Source: Macrocystis pyrifera (taxonomy: Eukaryota > Sar > Phaeophyceae > Laminariales > Laminariaceae). Taken from it: 64,000 nt of DNA. Numbering within the stretch: the stretch's first letter is position 1; each line of letters begins with the position of its first letter. The DNA is taken from NCBI GenBank assembly GCA_031763025.1, contig JASSKH010000022.1, forward strand, positions 1,833,232 to 1,897,231, in the 5' to 3' direction. A model generated the notes under the pieces. That model was not told where the DNA came from. It made no database searches and worked only from the letters and a program-made list of their open reading frames with translations. This document shows positions 33,577 to 46,633 of this stretch, one piece after another. The translations under genes and the position numbers were made by a program.

Positions 33577-33784
33577 TTGTATTTACATCACAACGACGGA
33601 CCGGAAAGTTTTCAGTACCTTGCGAAGGTGTTCAACAACCGAGTTGATTGCACGTACTTTACGACTCCACAGTGCCCCTCCTCTCGCACTATCGTACTTC
33701 GAGGCCGACCACGGCAGCAGCACGGCAGCTAGGGTGTATCTCAAATAGCAGCACCGTGCGATAGGGTCTATTGCACTGGGAAGA

Positions 33785-36700
33785 ATGCGAGGACTCGCTG
33801 TCCGGAGCGGTAGGCGTATTATGCTCATCGCTCGAGCCATTCTGCTAGCTTCGATAGGGGCAATCATGCTTTCGCGCGAGAAGTGCTATCTTGCGACCTC
33901 AAGCGAAGCAGGACTTCAGCTGCAGGTCGAGGACACAGACCGGGTGAATGTCTACGTCTACGAGGACCCCGTGTTTGACCACACGGCATTGATACAGTGC
34001 TACCGCGACCTTCACAACGGCGTGGCTCCTTGGCAAGACGAACGTGCTGACATGGCCCAAGACATGGGAGAAATTTGGCTACACCAGTCGCTGCTTTCGC
34101 ACCCATGGCGCGTTTTAGATCCGGAAGATGCGGACGTTTTCTTCATCCCACTGTACCCCGTGCTGGGTTTGAAGCTCGTAGGAAACCGGAAGTCTTGCTG
34201 TGGGATCAATCATCAGCAGAGAGTAACCAGGACCATCATGCACCTCGTGACGAACAGCACCTATTTCAACAGGTTCGGGGGGGCAGATCACGTCGTTGTG
34301 TGCGCGTGGTGGAACTGCAAGCGAGCTCTCAGTCCACAACACCGGATGCTGTTACGGCGCGTGATGGTGGGCATCAACCAGAATGTCAACGCCTGGTCGA
34401 AGTGGGGCTGTCGGCAGAGGATGGTGACCGTCCCATACACAGCGAGCAGCGCCTTGACGACCCCCGGGGCGATTGGCGGGCGGAGTGCGAAGGAAAGAGA
34501 CATCCCTTTTACTTTCGTCGGCGCATCGCGCGGAAGGCCCGAAAGGAAAAACTTAAAGGTGAGTGGGTGGATAGGAGACTTATCAAAAGGCACAGCAGTA
34601 CAGAGCAATCGGCTCAGCAGCTATTTTGTGTATGTATGTCCACGTCGCTTAGGGTGGGTGCTCCGGGATCCCGCAGACCACGAATCTTGTACATATATCA
34701 TGGTCCTCTGGCAGCCTATAGGAGGTACTTTCGGCACTATCGAAAACGTTCTAAACTTATCGTAGTCATGGGTGTGTACGCTCAAAATAGATTGTGTCGG
34801 ATGTCATGACTCGGACAGTAGGTATCTACCTTTGGTCTTGAGTAGGATATGGTCTACTAATAGAAGTCATAACACGTGGAGATCACCTGGGGTAACGTAT
34901 GGCTACTGCCGTAGATGGTGGGATACACTGTGACCAGGGCGATATACTGTATTTTGTGGGGCAGCTATCAGTGTGCATACGTTTCCGTGAGCACAGCTTA
35001 TCGTCGTAGCAGCCGGCATTATGAAGGCGAAGTAGTTGTTCAGGAGCACACAACTGACCACGAGTCAGCGAACCCGCGCAACTGGTAGCAGGGTCTCACC
35101 GGAGGCATAAAACGTGAAGCTTTCTTTGGTCGCTGCTCTCAGTGATTTGGGGAGGGTTGCTTGCATGCTGAGTGGAGGAATACGGCGGTTTTGCGTCCTG
35201 TCACAACAAACAACTACAGTAGAGCAGTGATACTATTTTTAATAACTACCAGCGTATACTGAACCATTTAATCGGCCGTACTCACAGCTTACGTTTTTCT
35301 CTTTAAAATGAACTTTATCAACGATGAAATACGTCAGCTGTGAGTTCGTAAAATTTTAATGGTTGACACTCTACTTTGCAACCTGCGTAATAGGCCCTGT
35401 CTACACACCATTATTTACTGAATTTTACAAGGTGTATTTATGAAATATGTAGCTGTGAGTTCGACTGATCGAATTATTGTCGATATTCACAGTCAACTTT
35501 GAAGGCTGCGTCAAACGTCTTTTCTATATTTTGTTTATAGTATGGGGGTTATGCACAATTCATGGTGCATTTATGTAGGACTTGGTATTACAGCAGTAGT
35601 ACTGAGTTTTGCACGTTTGTAAATTTTTAGAAGATTTCCCTCTGGATTGTAACGGTTAGACGAAATAGTACAATCATAGGAGGTGTCACCTAACGTACTC
35701 CAGCAGGTATGAAAATATTCAAACCGAGCTGCACACAGGAAGGTACTGTAGATTAGGTTCTCAGAGGGTGACGCAAGAGTGGCCGCGCAAGAGACATGCT
35801 ACTTCGAATTACCAGGTATGCAAGTGCCACACACGATGTACCATGTATGCTATTGATCGAGCAGTTCAAATTGGGGCAACGCAGCAAGATAAATACACCC
35901 TACGACAGAGCAATAATGCAGAGCAGCAGCATCAGAGAGGAGCATACAGTCAACTGGTACGACTATACTGGAGGAGGTGTCGACAAATAATGTGTAACAG
36001 GGAATGCTTCCGGTACCAGAGACAACAAGTTGTGAGGGGGTATATGTATATCATGGTTGTGCGGCTACTATACGCACTTTGCTGCACCACACCTGAACTC
36101 ACATCAGTACATCAAAAATTAGTGCACCAGCTATTGTAAGATGCATATACAGCAGCAACCAGTACTTGTATTACGATCGTCAGAGAACTTTCTGCAAACC
36201 AAGTACACTTGAGAACTATTTATTTTCTGTGGCACAAAGTATAACGCGGCGTCAGCTATTATAGTCGTACTTGTGTGTATACATTATCTGCACATTAATA
36301 AATCGCTTGTTTTACCCACAGCTTCACCAGTACACCCAGTGTCCATCCTGATTCCTTATCCTAGAGAGATACGACTTCTGTGGTCACAGACTGTGAGACA
36401 AAGTAATACCAAAATAAAAAATGAATCGCAACTTCATGAGTAAAGCAGGTGAAGTGCCAGCGTGCCAGCGTATATCGCCTTCGGTCGTCTTGGTACCCTG
36501 TTTGCAGTCCTTTAAACCCTAAAGCCCCAAGGCTCTGTTTGTTTTTTGTTTTGTTTGTTTTCCCTCTCTCTCTCCTCTTCTACTCGTCCACTACAATATA
36601 GTGTCGATTATTGGGACTCACAAATCGCTCTAGAAGCTAAAACTCTGGATATCCGTGGCCCCGAAGATCCACTACGGTCCCCGCGGCTGCCGATCGCACT

Positions 36701-39700
36701 GCCTTGCCGAAATGGAAACCAGTTTTAGATAAGACCTCCGCCCTTATAGCAGTTGCACTACCCTTGATGCTGCTCGTAGGGTGCGTGAAGAGTCAAATGA
36801 AACCTCGCCGCATCGTGCGTAATACATGCCCAGTTACACATCATGCCGCACAGAGCGAGGTATCGTCCTGTGTAATACGAACCCGGTCCTCGGACATCTT
36901 CTCGTTCTGAGCTTGCCCACGCATGTTTCCTATCAAGCACTCAATACAGGCGGCGCGACAGCAATACTGACTGGTATTCCTTGCTTCACCGGCACCTTCA
37001 CGTGTCGTTGTTTCTCTTCGTCATGCTTCAATTAGTTGCGTGTACTGAACGACTCGAGACCAAACTACCTGGTTTCTCGACTGGGTCCCGTTCTGCATTC
37101 TTGCAGACATATTGCCATACTGCTGGACGTGGCCAGGCGTGGTTTCGAAACACACTCATCTTCGAGTAACTTCGTCGCAACCTCGCCTATATGCGTTCCG
37201 CAAGAATGATATCACTGCCCTGCTTCGTTGGATTTTGGGCACATACATGTACCACTAGGTATGTGGCAGTGGTGAAACTACAGCGTGATCCTATATCTCG
37301 CCAACGCACTTCTTACGCTCTCGAGATGTATAAACACACAACCTACATGTCATATCACATTTACCTATATGGGTGTTGGTATTCTCGCATTACCTCATCG
37401 TCATATGATATGTCCATGTGGGATTTGTCGTATATCTTGCACCTGGTACCTGGTAGCCACTTTGTCGAAATTTGAGAACACTGGCTCGGTACGAGGGGCA
37501 TGAAGACGGAGGTACATATCGTCGTGCTTATGAGGGTCCTGGGGTCAACAGACGTCCCGACGAGAACCCATGCGTGATCCTACAGCAGTTTTACTGCTTG
37601 GATGATAATCCCATCTTGTACCGTAGTATAGAGCGTACCACTTATTCTAGAAAACGAGACACAGAGACTCTAATAATTGCTAACCGATTGTTCACTGGGT
37701 CTGGTTCCACGGTTAGGGTTTTACTGTAGGGTTACTTACATTGGTCTCGTACGCACCCCTAAACTATTTTCTCGAAAAAATGCTAAATATAAACACGTGT
37801 AGCGTCTGTCTGTCCTTCCGCCTTTGAAGGGGTCTCCTACTCTATATGTAATGAACTACATGTATGTATTGCGTATATACGAGTTATCAACCAAACGATA
37901 CTTCGTGGGCTCGTTTTTCGCTACATTTTTTTCCCTTTTCTACGTGACGTAGTATGCGGTCCTACTTAACGACTTTCGTATTCCTCATGGAAACTATGTG
38001 ATGGAGTAGCATATCTATCGTATAGGAACGTACATACTCGTTTGCGAATCTTATACGGTCACGCGTAGCGTTTTGGGAACATACCTGTTCGCGAATCTTG
38101 CATGGTTACACGTATGTAGCGCTTTGGGAATCTTCTTTATGGCAATGCTCGTATCTGCATACGAGGCCAGGCTAGTTTTAGTCGACGTCTGGGCTGAGTT
38201 GTGTTCCTGGTTCCTGGCGAAGCCCACTATCGCTCACTCGAGTGCTCTCCCTTTCTCTGAACTCACTTGAGGAGCATTAATAAAAAGGGCCAAAGCACAC
38301 AAATAATATACCTGGTATGCTGTATCAAGGTGTTCATCTCTCGATTGGGGTTGCTTCGTACGAGCAGACCTCAGGTCCCATATTCTTATTTCGTCTTTTC
38401 TTCTGCCTCTTGGCCCCGAGAGCATCACCTTTCAACATCGCAATTTCTTCCTAGAGAAGCTCACGAACCCGCCTAACAGCAGCAGCTGAACAGTATACCC
38501 ACAACAACACGGCGCAAGCTGTGTATGACCCTCTAACTCCGTAACGTTACTAGCCAGACTCCCCAAACATTCAAGTTTTACGTACGTGTGGTTATATATA
38601 CGCCTCAGCAGTGTCGTGGTTCCAGCAACAACGCCAAAAGGCAGAACGGTTGCAGCAGCAAGCAGTAGAGAAGCAGCGAATGACCCACATGCCGAAGGAC
38701 CAGATGGGATATCAAGCGGCAATGAAACTTCAGTCATCATTCATTTTTTTCATCCGTAAGGACTAGAAAGACCGTAAACAGCCAGCAAGGGGGTTTTCGA
38801 GGGTTCAACATGCTGGCTACAAAGGATGGCTTGTAATCAAATCGGAACTGCACCTGTCGTCAAGGAAGGATGCAGGTGGCAGGGCTATCGGGTAGATCGT
38901 GAATTGACATCAGAAACAATTTCGTAGTGTGGTGTGGTGCAGGTACTTTGCTTGACGGCGAGCTGATTCGAGGTGAAAGATCTCGGCTAAGTGAGTATTT
39001 GACCCTGGGACTCCTGCCAAATTCGAGGCGCGAGAGCTCGGCACACATGGCACGTGCTCGGGTGCGTTCTTCGGTTCCTCGATCTTAGGATCAGGGTGTC
39101 GAACCCCGAAAAAATGGTTTCCCGCGATGTATTTCCCGCGAATCTGGTAAACTCGATCTTCAACTCGCCCACAGAAAGGCAACAAAACCGAGGCTACTGC
39201 TGTGCGGCGTCGAACACAAGTCCAATTTACAACTAAATCATGGTACAACCGTAGGTTTCTCTGCTGTTTAGTTGTATTATTAAGAGTAGCGAACACACCC
39301 TGGTGATACCACGCTGTGGAGCAACACTTTCGAGCGTGTATTCAAGCACGAGGCACACACGCTAAACGGATACACCGATGTAGCAATTGTTCACGTTGTT
39401 GTCCCTTGCGCGCGTGGTCTCTAAATACCATATTTCGTACCCTTGATAACGAAAGAAAAGTTATTGCCGGTGCAGGTGCTCATACATTTACGATAGAATA
39501 CCGCATTATCCCGTCCGCTACAGTAACGATACTCCTTCCGTTTTCGCGTGGGTTTTCCCTTGCTGTGACCTTGCGGTTGGCTGGTATATGGGTTGCTTGT
39601 GGCTGCACCGAAACGACACATTTTGTGCAGGTTGCGATGGATATTTCGCCAAATAGCGTCATCGTCCTAGGAAGTAAGGCCAAGGTCTGGTCCGAGGCTG

Positions 39701-42555
39701 CATTGGTCTACGCCGACAACATGTCCCGCAGCAGGTGAACAATAAGGGGTCCCACAGCAGAGACAACCAGACCTAAACGACGCGTAATACAGCGCACGAG
39801 AGATCGTGAAGCGCGCGTGTTTGGTTACAGTAATTGACAGAAAAAAGTATGGTTCGGCAATAACAACGTGGGATAGGCTCGTTTACCCGCGGTACGTACC
39901 GTGGGTGGTGTGCGCAGTATCGAGCTATATCCATGAAAGTATCGTGGTGTGCGTTGCCAGTGGGTGTTATTGTCGGGCTTGGGGTCTGTGCCCTGTTATT
40001 TTCTGGTTTGCTATCCCCTCTGTTTTTCACTAGGGTACGGGAACTTTTTCAGGTCGGAGCCCTTGCTGGGTCCAAAAGAGACGAGCTAAATCCTCCGTTC
40101 GTCTATCAAAGTTTTGTCAACTTCCTCCGCTTCATGCATTTTCAGGATCTTACTGCGCTGCTCCTTGCGCCGACCGTGCAGATGCATCAAAACACGCTTA
40201 GAAATGGAGGTGTAGCTAAATTCAACCCAGCGCCGTCGCACGTTTCGATCTGCGTTGTTCACTTTTCTGACGCAGGTTCTGCTTTTGCCCAAGGGGAGAC
40301 ACAGGCTCCAGCCGTCGAATTTTCGACGCGATCTCGGCCGGGTGCATACCTGTGCTCACCGTTAAAGAAGCCCAGACCCTTCCTTTCTTGCGGTAGGCGT
40401 ATTACAAGATTGCTACAAAACTGTTGCTGCCGCTATCTGTAACGCCTTTCTTGTTTTCGGTTGGTGTTGTCAGCTGACGTGGTGACACGGCAACAGTGTG
40501 TGTGGAGTGGTGTTGGGCTACGTTGTCGTGACGGGGGGTCGCGATATTGTATTGGCGGATTTCACTGCCGTTGTCAGCTAGGCATTAATTTGTGATGGCG
40601 ACTCGCAAGCGTAACGCTTCCACACCTCGGCCCCACCTTACCGCAGTGAGGATGATACGAGACACGGCAAGGGCCATGCTTCTCGCGCTGCTTGCTATGA
40701 GCTCCATAGGTGCGCGGCATGAAACCCAGATTGCCTTCTATCGGTCGGTTGAACATGAGACTTGCCAACATGCTGCGTGTCGGTGACCAGGGGTGAACGG
40801 CGGACAGTGCTCAACCCCCATTGCGACAGCCGAACCTCCGCACAGCGTCTGAACATGCAGGAAGGCACAGGCCCTCGCTTTGATGAAACGCTTTTATGAG
40901 TAAAATGGACTGAACGTTAGCGGTATGTGCCTTCGCATCTACTCCGAACTTGTTGTACCGTATCCCCCAGCCCACCCCCCCCCCCCCCCCGACCCCGCTG
41001 TTGCTGGAATTTCTGTTTTTGCCGCCATCGATAAGTCTGTAAGCGTCCGCTTTCTTTGAGTTGCTAGTTGGCGAGGGACCGTCACTATTCGACTATTTCC
41101 CCCAATCGTTATGTTTCCGTTGCCGATCACGTCAGGACTGGGCTGAACTACTCTGAATTTACCGTGGTAGCGGAAAAGGGAAGCTTCAGCACCTCTTTCC
41201 GAGTGGAGGCCATAGTGAACGATCTCTTGTCCAGGTGGTTTGTACATACCGTTGACTTGTTCGCGGGTGGATCGATAGTTCGTATAAAAATGCGTATATG
41301 GGTTTGGTGATTGGTCGGTTGGCGAAATTTATTTGTCGATCGGTCGATCAGTTGGTTGTGCTAGTTGGTTGTGTAATTAATCCATTGGCTGATCGATTTA
41401 TTGGTTAGTTGCTTGTTGTATTGGCTGATTTGGTCGTTGATTGATTGGTCTGTCGAACAGCAGCTGGTTGGTCGGTCCGATCGGAAAAGCTCCTGCACTG
41501 GGTTACGTAGATTTATCGCTTTGCCAAACAACGAATCGGTCAACCACCGTTTGTGGTAGGTCCGAAGGATGCATACCGATTGGTTGGCTGGTTGGTTGAT
41601 CCAGGGCAATTACCGCCACCATCACGACCATGCACTCGCGACTTACCATCATGATCATGCATACACGACTCTACTCCAATCTACCGTACTCGCTCAATGA
41701 TTTCATGGTGTAGGTTAAGTGCTGGCAATCATATCCCAGCGTAAACATGGCCACCTAATACTCCCTCGGCTGCCCTGCTGCTGCCGATTGCTTGTCAATT
41801 CGATGACATTGTTAACGCGGTACGCACATGCACGTAACGACGACAGATCGGACGAGCAGCTGTTGATGCTCCGCGAAGGTCTCGTGCGGAGCCAATCTTT
41901 GATCGTGTACGGAATCAGCAAGGGACCGGCTCTTGCCGACATGGAACCGTTCCACGGCACAGCTTCAATGTTTCTACGAGAGGTAGGCTTGTGTACTAGC
42001 CTTCAAAATCTATCGCTAGATGATCAGATTTCCCAGAACAGCCACGAAGGCCTCACGAGTTCGTTGATATTATCGCTTCCCCGTATGACGCGCTTGTGCA
42101 CAAATATCGCTGTTTTCGTCCGCGAGAAACGTCAAAGATTGCCGCACATGTCGTGTCTCGTCCTGAGAGGGTGTTTCTGCCGGCCGCGCACCGTATGTTT
42201 GGTGCTGCTTCGCTGTGCGCATGTGAAATACTCGCCAGTTTTTTCCTCTCCTGCTCCCAGCCCTACACGTGGCACGGAAATACAGGCGAGGTTCCTGGTG
42301 TTTTCCTTGTGGGTTCAGCCCAACACGGACAGTGGCAAACGTTCTTGTAGGTCTAGGTCATGACGCAACCGTGAGGCGCCCAGGGCAGACGTACAGCCAC
42401 TCCTTCTCCACCACCCCCGCGCCCTCCATCGCCCAGCTTGAGCCCTTGTCCCCAATCTGATGCGTGCGCCTGATGTGGGTTTGTCTTCAGAAACAAATTT
42501 GAGGTAATATGTTTCGTTTCCTCAGATGCCTTGGTCGGTGGCCCAAAACGCTTGA
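33785..42555 (+). CDS. exostosin-family (GT47) glycosyltransferase, six-exon model
   Basis: Proposed exons: 33,785-34,558, 39,631-39,734, 40,276-40,392, 41,136-41,234, 41,847-41,982 and 42,526-42,555. All internal borders are GT-AG and the phases agree. The model gives about 419 residues, usual for the family. Residues ~13-29 (IMLIARAILLASIGAIML) form a single signal anchor, so this is a type II Golgi protein. Exon 1 has the N-terminal exostosin region (VNVYVYEDP; DADVFFIPLYP; HVVVCAWWN). Exons 2-5 have ADNMSRSR/FCFCPRGDTGSSRR/FDAISAGCIPV and ELPF-like TLPFLR, the donor-binding signature. The family transfers sugars from nucleotide-sugar donors in heparan- or cell-wall-type polysaccharides; the substrate here is unknown. 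Exons 1-5 are well supported. The last exon (MPWSVAQNA, stop) is an inference; alternatively the frame reads on from exon 5 to 42,363. A sulfotransferase follows, and a dead copy lies at 11-13.7 kb. Confidence 0.85.
34559..39630. other. intron 1 of the exostosin gene, ~5.1 kb, repeat-containing
   Basis: Bounded by AAG/GTGAGT and TTTTGTGCAG/GTT, phase 0. It contains a degenerate tandem pair around ATGAAATA(C/T)GT...AGCTGTGAGTTCG (about 35,323 and 35,441), the dispersed repeat copy at 36,327-36,480, and TACCWGGTA motifs at 35,810, 37,447 and 38,309. No second gene is supported within it: minus frames of 102 and 128 codons at 38,432-38,740 and 38,910-39,296 lack motifs. An extra small exon cannot be excluded. 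Confidence 0.7.
36327..36480 (+). repeat. dispersed repeat, copy 2 (partner at 4,500-4,640)
   Basis: ACCAGTACAC, CAGTGTCC, TCCTGATTCCTT, CAGACTGTGAGACA and GTGAAGTGCCA occur in the same order as in the first copy. This copy lies inside the exostosin intron 1. Confidence 0.7.
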
Positions 42556-44062
42556 TGCGTACGCCCTCAGGTGCAGACAACCCTGAACAACGGGGGGCTG
42601 TGGAATTGCCCGTCGTCTGGTCTCGATGCGGAGTTTCTCTCTCCGAGGACGACGTCGAAGTTTCCCCCCAAGAAACACAAAAGGTAGGGAACTGCACGTT
42701 TTCGCTTGCTTTGATGTTCACGGAGGTGACCTTTCGCTGCTTCTTGGTGGTTTCGCAAACCCGAGCGGCGCGCCGTTGGAAACTCCTCAGAGATATTGCT
42801 CGTGGCCGTAGACTTACGTCCAGGTGCGGATGGTGGTGTTTGCCCTGCCCTAGTCTCGCCATTGCCTTTCCGCTTGTCACGCGCGAGCAATTACTAGCAG
42901 GGAGGTACAGCGGAGGTTACATATATTAGCTCCCGCGAAGGTTGCGATGGGCGGGTTGCACCAGGATTTCAGGGCAAGGCTTCTATCTTGGGTACGAGGC
43001 CGACGTGCAGACGTGACGGGGCAACAAGGGCACGCAAGGATGCGTGGATAGTGGGCAGCAAAACTGCAATGAGACGGCACTTTTGCCCTTCGATGACGGC
43101 GTCAAGGAAAAAACCTCTACAGACAGGCTTGACTGCAAAACCTGGGGACTCGGAGTAAAAATCCCCGTTTTTTTTAAAACGCCTGTTCATAGAACTGAAA
43201 ACCCATAAAGGGTATTTATGTTGTGTTGTTTTCGCGGTTTGGTCTACAGTACATCTACACAATGACAGGGTTTTCTGATAAGTTAGTCGAAACGTTCGAC
43301 CCAACACATCACAGCAGCATAAATACAGAGATCAAATACAATAAAAGTAGGGGTTTCCACTCAAGGAATGAGATGTTTTCCTACCGGATATAGGGGGAAA
43401 TCCGTCTAGACGGATGGAGATGCCTTGATTGACGGCCTTGACTGATTGACAGCTTGACAGTTGCCCGTCTATTACATCTTTGGCATGCAATGCTGTCTCT
43501 CTGAAGAACGGTCCGGTGCAGAACGAAAATTCTTTGACAAATTTGCAACATTTTCAGCAAACAAAAAATCACCCAAAACAAAGTTCTACCGGGACACTTG
43601 CGGAGCAAGTTATATTAAATAGCTCGTTTTTCTCGTTCTTCCGTACCTGGCATGGGACTAGGGCAAAACGTCGTCACTGTCGGCGTCTCTATGAACGTAT
43701 TCATACTCTAATTCGTCGGGCGGGCGGGCTGGCGGGCAAGCGGGTGAGAGCCCAACGCTTGACCAGGTTTAATATCGCTGCGCTTTCTCGTGTAATGCTA
43801 GCGTGGTTCAATCCTGCACCGCCATATTCAAAGCGTCAAAACGTCCCTATTTAACGTCGTCTAGTCCCGCGTTAAGAACGTATCGTGCCTGAGGTTATCA
43901 CGGCAGGAATGGAGGGGTACCACGTACGGCGACTAATGCTATCTAAAAACGAGAATCAAGAACGTCAAGCCTTCGTGTCCGTTTTCCTCTTGTCCTCGCC
44001 CCCCCCTCTGCCACCGCTGTCCTTGAATCGCTGCTATCGCAACGTGCGGCCCTGTCAAGCAG
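42556..44062. other. region expected to hold the 5' exons of the sulfotransferase; none identified
   Basis: A possible exon at 42,526-42,683 (acceptor TTTCCTCAG, donor CAAAAG/GTAGGG) is open in the frame reading ALVGGPKRLMRTPSGADNP and could belong to either neighbour. It overlaps the proposed last exostosin exon in another frame. A 175-codon minus frame at 42,353-42,880 opposes it. No start codon with a signal anchor was found for the sulfotransferase. Confidence 0.3.
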
Positions 44063-46633
44063 GAGGCAGTGGTTGCACGAGTCCGAGACGATAGTGAACA
44101 AAGAGCACTCGCTGCTGTTCTGCGCCCCGCCCAACGCTGGCTCGTTACAGTTCAGGATGCTCGCCAAACGCATGAAGGTGTGATAGTATTCTGTCCGTGT
44201 ACTTGTAGACAGAAGCGATTCGAACGACGGAAGGGCGGAGTGGAGCGCAAGAGGCCGCCCCCGCGAGTAGTTGGATGTCGTTCGTTGGTTAAGTTGCTGT
44301 TATGCCGCGTGCTTATGTGATCACCCAATACAATACAAGTCTAGCGTATAGTGCCGCCAAAAGAATATTATATTGTGTCACCAGCGCTGAAGCACTATGA
44401 GCGGTAAACGTGGTTCGGTCGTTACGCCGATAATATCGTCGGAATATTTACGAAAGGCGTATCGGACGCGCCCGTCGGCTGCTCATCTTGCGTGTGTGAT
44501 TCGGGCTGCCAGCGTAAAGCAAGATGTATTTCAAGGTGTATCACGTACGCAGGTCACTGTCCTGGCTTTCTGATCAAAGCAACATTTCAACCAGCTGTAG
44601 AGCGCTTTACCGAAGCCTCGAACTGTACGTCTTGTGTCATCGGCAGATCTACACTAAGTTCCGTCGGCAGCCCACGTCATATGTGACCTACTGTAGTTGA
44701 CAGACGGGTGACAAGCTTTTTGGCTGATAATTAGTGATGACCTTCGATACGAAATTGGAACGTGAAAGTGTGGTGAGCTTAAGCTTTATTTTTACGAATC
44801 CGCCGGAGGATAGAAAGAAAGAAAGATAAACTTTGACCTTCTCCAAGTACATGCGGACCCTTCGTCCCCTGCCCTGCGTTGCTTTTGCTGTTTCTCGGTC
44901 CGTGCTCATTCGGAACCGTCTACCACTCATGCTACATACACAACATACAATGAAGGGCGTGGATCACTGGGCGGTGTCGGATGATCCATCGCTATTGTTT
45001 GATGCGGTGCCTTCGGAGCTTCCCCTCTTGGACTTGGATGACACGCGGCTGATGGAGGACATCTACAAGGACAACGGCAGTGGTTGGATCAAAATCGCAG
45101 TCGTCCGCGACCCTGTGACGAGGCTTCTATCGGCGTACCTCGACCTTGTTCACGTGTGGCCGTCCGTGTCGACAACGTCATCATCCCCCGACCACGACCC
45201 GCGTCAGCCTTATGACGGATTGCGGAGCGGTGATGGCTGGGACTGGCTTGATGCTATCAAGAAGCACCGGGGCTTGAAAGAAGATGCATCCGTAGGGGAG
45301 GCATCTGAAGCAGGACAGCACCGACGATCACGAACGGCGGGAGAGTACAATTTAAAAGGGCCAACGAGAAGCGGGTATAGGTCACGCAGCTTGCACGATA
45401 CAACCGTGCCTACGGTCCCGACCTTCGGGGAGCTTCTCGACATGCTGGAGGCTGATATAAGGGCGGTGCCGTCATCGTTCAGGCCAGTCGCTAGCCTTTG
45501 CGGAATGTGGCATTCGCCGTTCGACACACTCATCCCTTTCGAAACTTTGCAGGTGCGTGTAAAGAGAACCCGAACGATATACACTATAACTCCGGCGAAT
45601 ATTTCATACACTCTGGTTCTTGCTGCACGTTTGTCAGCACCGCAGCATGTGCGCGTTCGATTGTTTTCCGACCACGCACGAAATGTCACGCACTTCAAGG
45701 GAAAGTGCGCTAAAGGCCACGTTGGGCGGGGACGAGCAGATGTTAGCTCGGGATTGACTGTGAAAGTGACATTTGTGTCACCACAGCGCGGCATTCGTTT
45801 GTGAAGTCGAGCGGACGTCTATACTTGTGTATATATATCTGAAGTTCAGGTTTGAGTGAGCTGAAGTGAGTTTCGTACGTTGACGTTGTTTTCCGACCGT
45901 AGTCATGGATACGACGCAAGACCGCTTTGTGACGCAGTCGATAGTGTACAGAGATACCACCGAACAAGACTAGGCAAAAACCAGTTGTCACTGCCTTACC
46001 CCACATACGTACTGTCGTCCCCTGCGCGCATACACCAAGCGTGCTCTGGAAACCCCGACTTAAAAATCAACAAGTCCTCGATGCAAAAAGAATGTCGCCC
46101 CAACAAGGTTGAAACCCGTTCTGCAAAATAAGTCCAACCGATTCGAGACCGTAGTTACACTTGGCAATGAATACGTTCGTTCTCACTGAACCGATTCGAC
46201 CGTTCCACAGAGAACGTCGACAAAAGTGCTCAAATCCCTACCCGGCGATGTCTGGAGCTCTTTCGGGGAATCGGGATGGGGTCCTGAAGGCAAGCACGCG
46301 CTCATGGAGTACGACTACGGGACCGCCGTGCGCCACGGCATGAACGCGGACCAATACGAGGCAGGTCGTCTCTCGAACAGGACCATGGAACGGGAACCAA
46401 ACGAGGGACATGGCGGGGGGGCAGGAGTTCAAACGTCTGATCCGCCGACCACCTCTCTTCGTGCCGGAAACCTGTTCTCGGCCGGCTCGTGCGCGTGGAC
46501 CAAGTACTACGCCGATCAGACGATACTTGATAAGGTCGGTCACCTGTACAGCGTAGATTATGGCTTATTTGGGTGGTACGATCTCGACTCGTGGCAGAAG
46601 AGGCTGGAGGCGTGCCTTAAATGGCGTGAATAA
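44063..46633 (+). CDS. carbohydrate-type sulfotransferase, three 3' exons (5' end not found)
   Basis: Exons 44,063-44,177, 44,956-45,552 and 46,211-46,633 have GT-AG borders and consistent phases (both introns phase 0) and give 377 residues plus an unknown N-terminus. Exon 1 holds the 5'-phosphosulfate loop LLFCAPPNAGSLQFRMLAKR (residues ~17-36). Exon 2 holds the 3'-phosphate motif VVRDPVTRLLSAYLDL (~87-102). The C-terminal exon has the LY...D...FGW pattern common in Golgi carbohydrate sulfotransferases (SCAWTKYYADQ...KVGHLYSVDYGLFGW). Such enzymes move sulfate from PAPS to polysaccharide hydroxyls in the Golgi lumen. A variable charged insert (about residues 105-170) separates the motifs. 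It lies 1.5 kb downstream of the exostosin gene on the same strand, which suggests a shared pathway. The dead copy at 17-19.2 kb confirms the exon borders. Confidence 0.9.
44740..44820 (+). repeat. dispersed repeat, copy 2 (partner at 25,960-26,040)
   Basis: GATACGAAATTGGAACGTG, AAGTGTGGTGA, GCTTAAGCTTTATTTTT and AATCCGCCGGAGGAT match the first copy. It lies within the sulfotransferase intron between exons 1 and 2 and is followed by a short GAAA repeat. Confidence 0.8.

Noticed and set aside
34075-34809. 244-codon plus frame overlapping exostosin exon 1
   Set aside because: It is the +1 shadow of the exostosin exon, whose family motifs lie in the other frame.
39054-39296. Possible tRNA T-arm-like TCGAACCCC at about 39,099
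   Set aside because: No acceptor stem, anticodon arm or D-arm could be paired around it. No tRNA or rRNA gene was found anywhere in the window.
40591-40713. Extra exon between exostosin exons 3 and 4, suggested by similarity (CTTCTCGCGCTGCTTGCT) to about 12,100
   Set aside because: Exon 3 joins exon 4 in phase without it and reads TLPFLRTGLNYSEF. The shared words fit conserved intron sequence within the segmental duplication.
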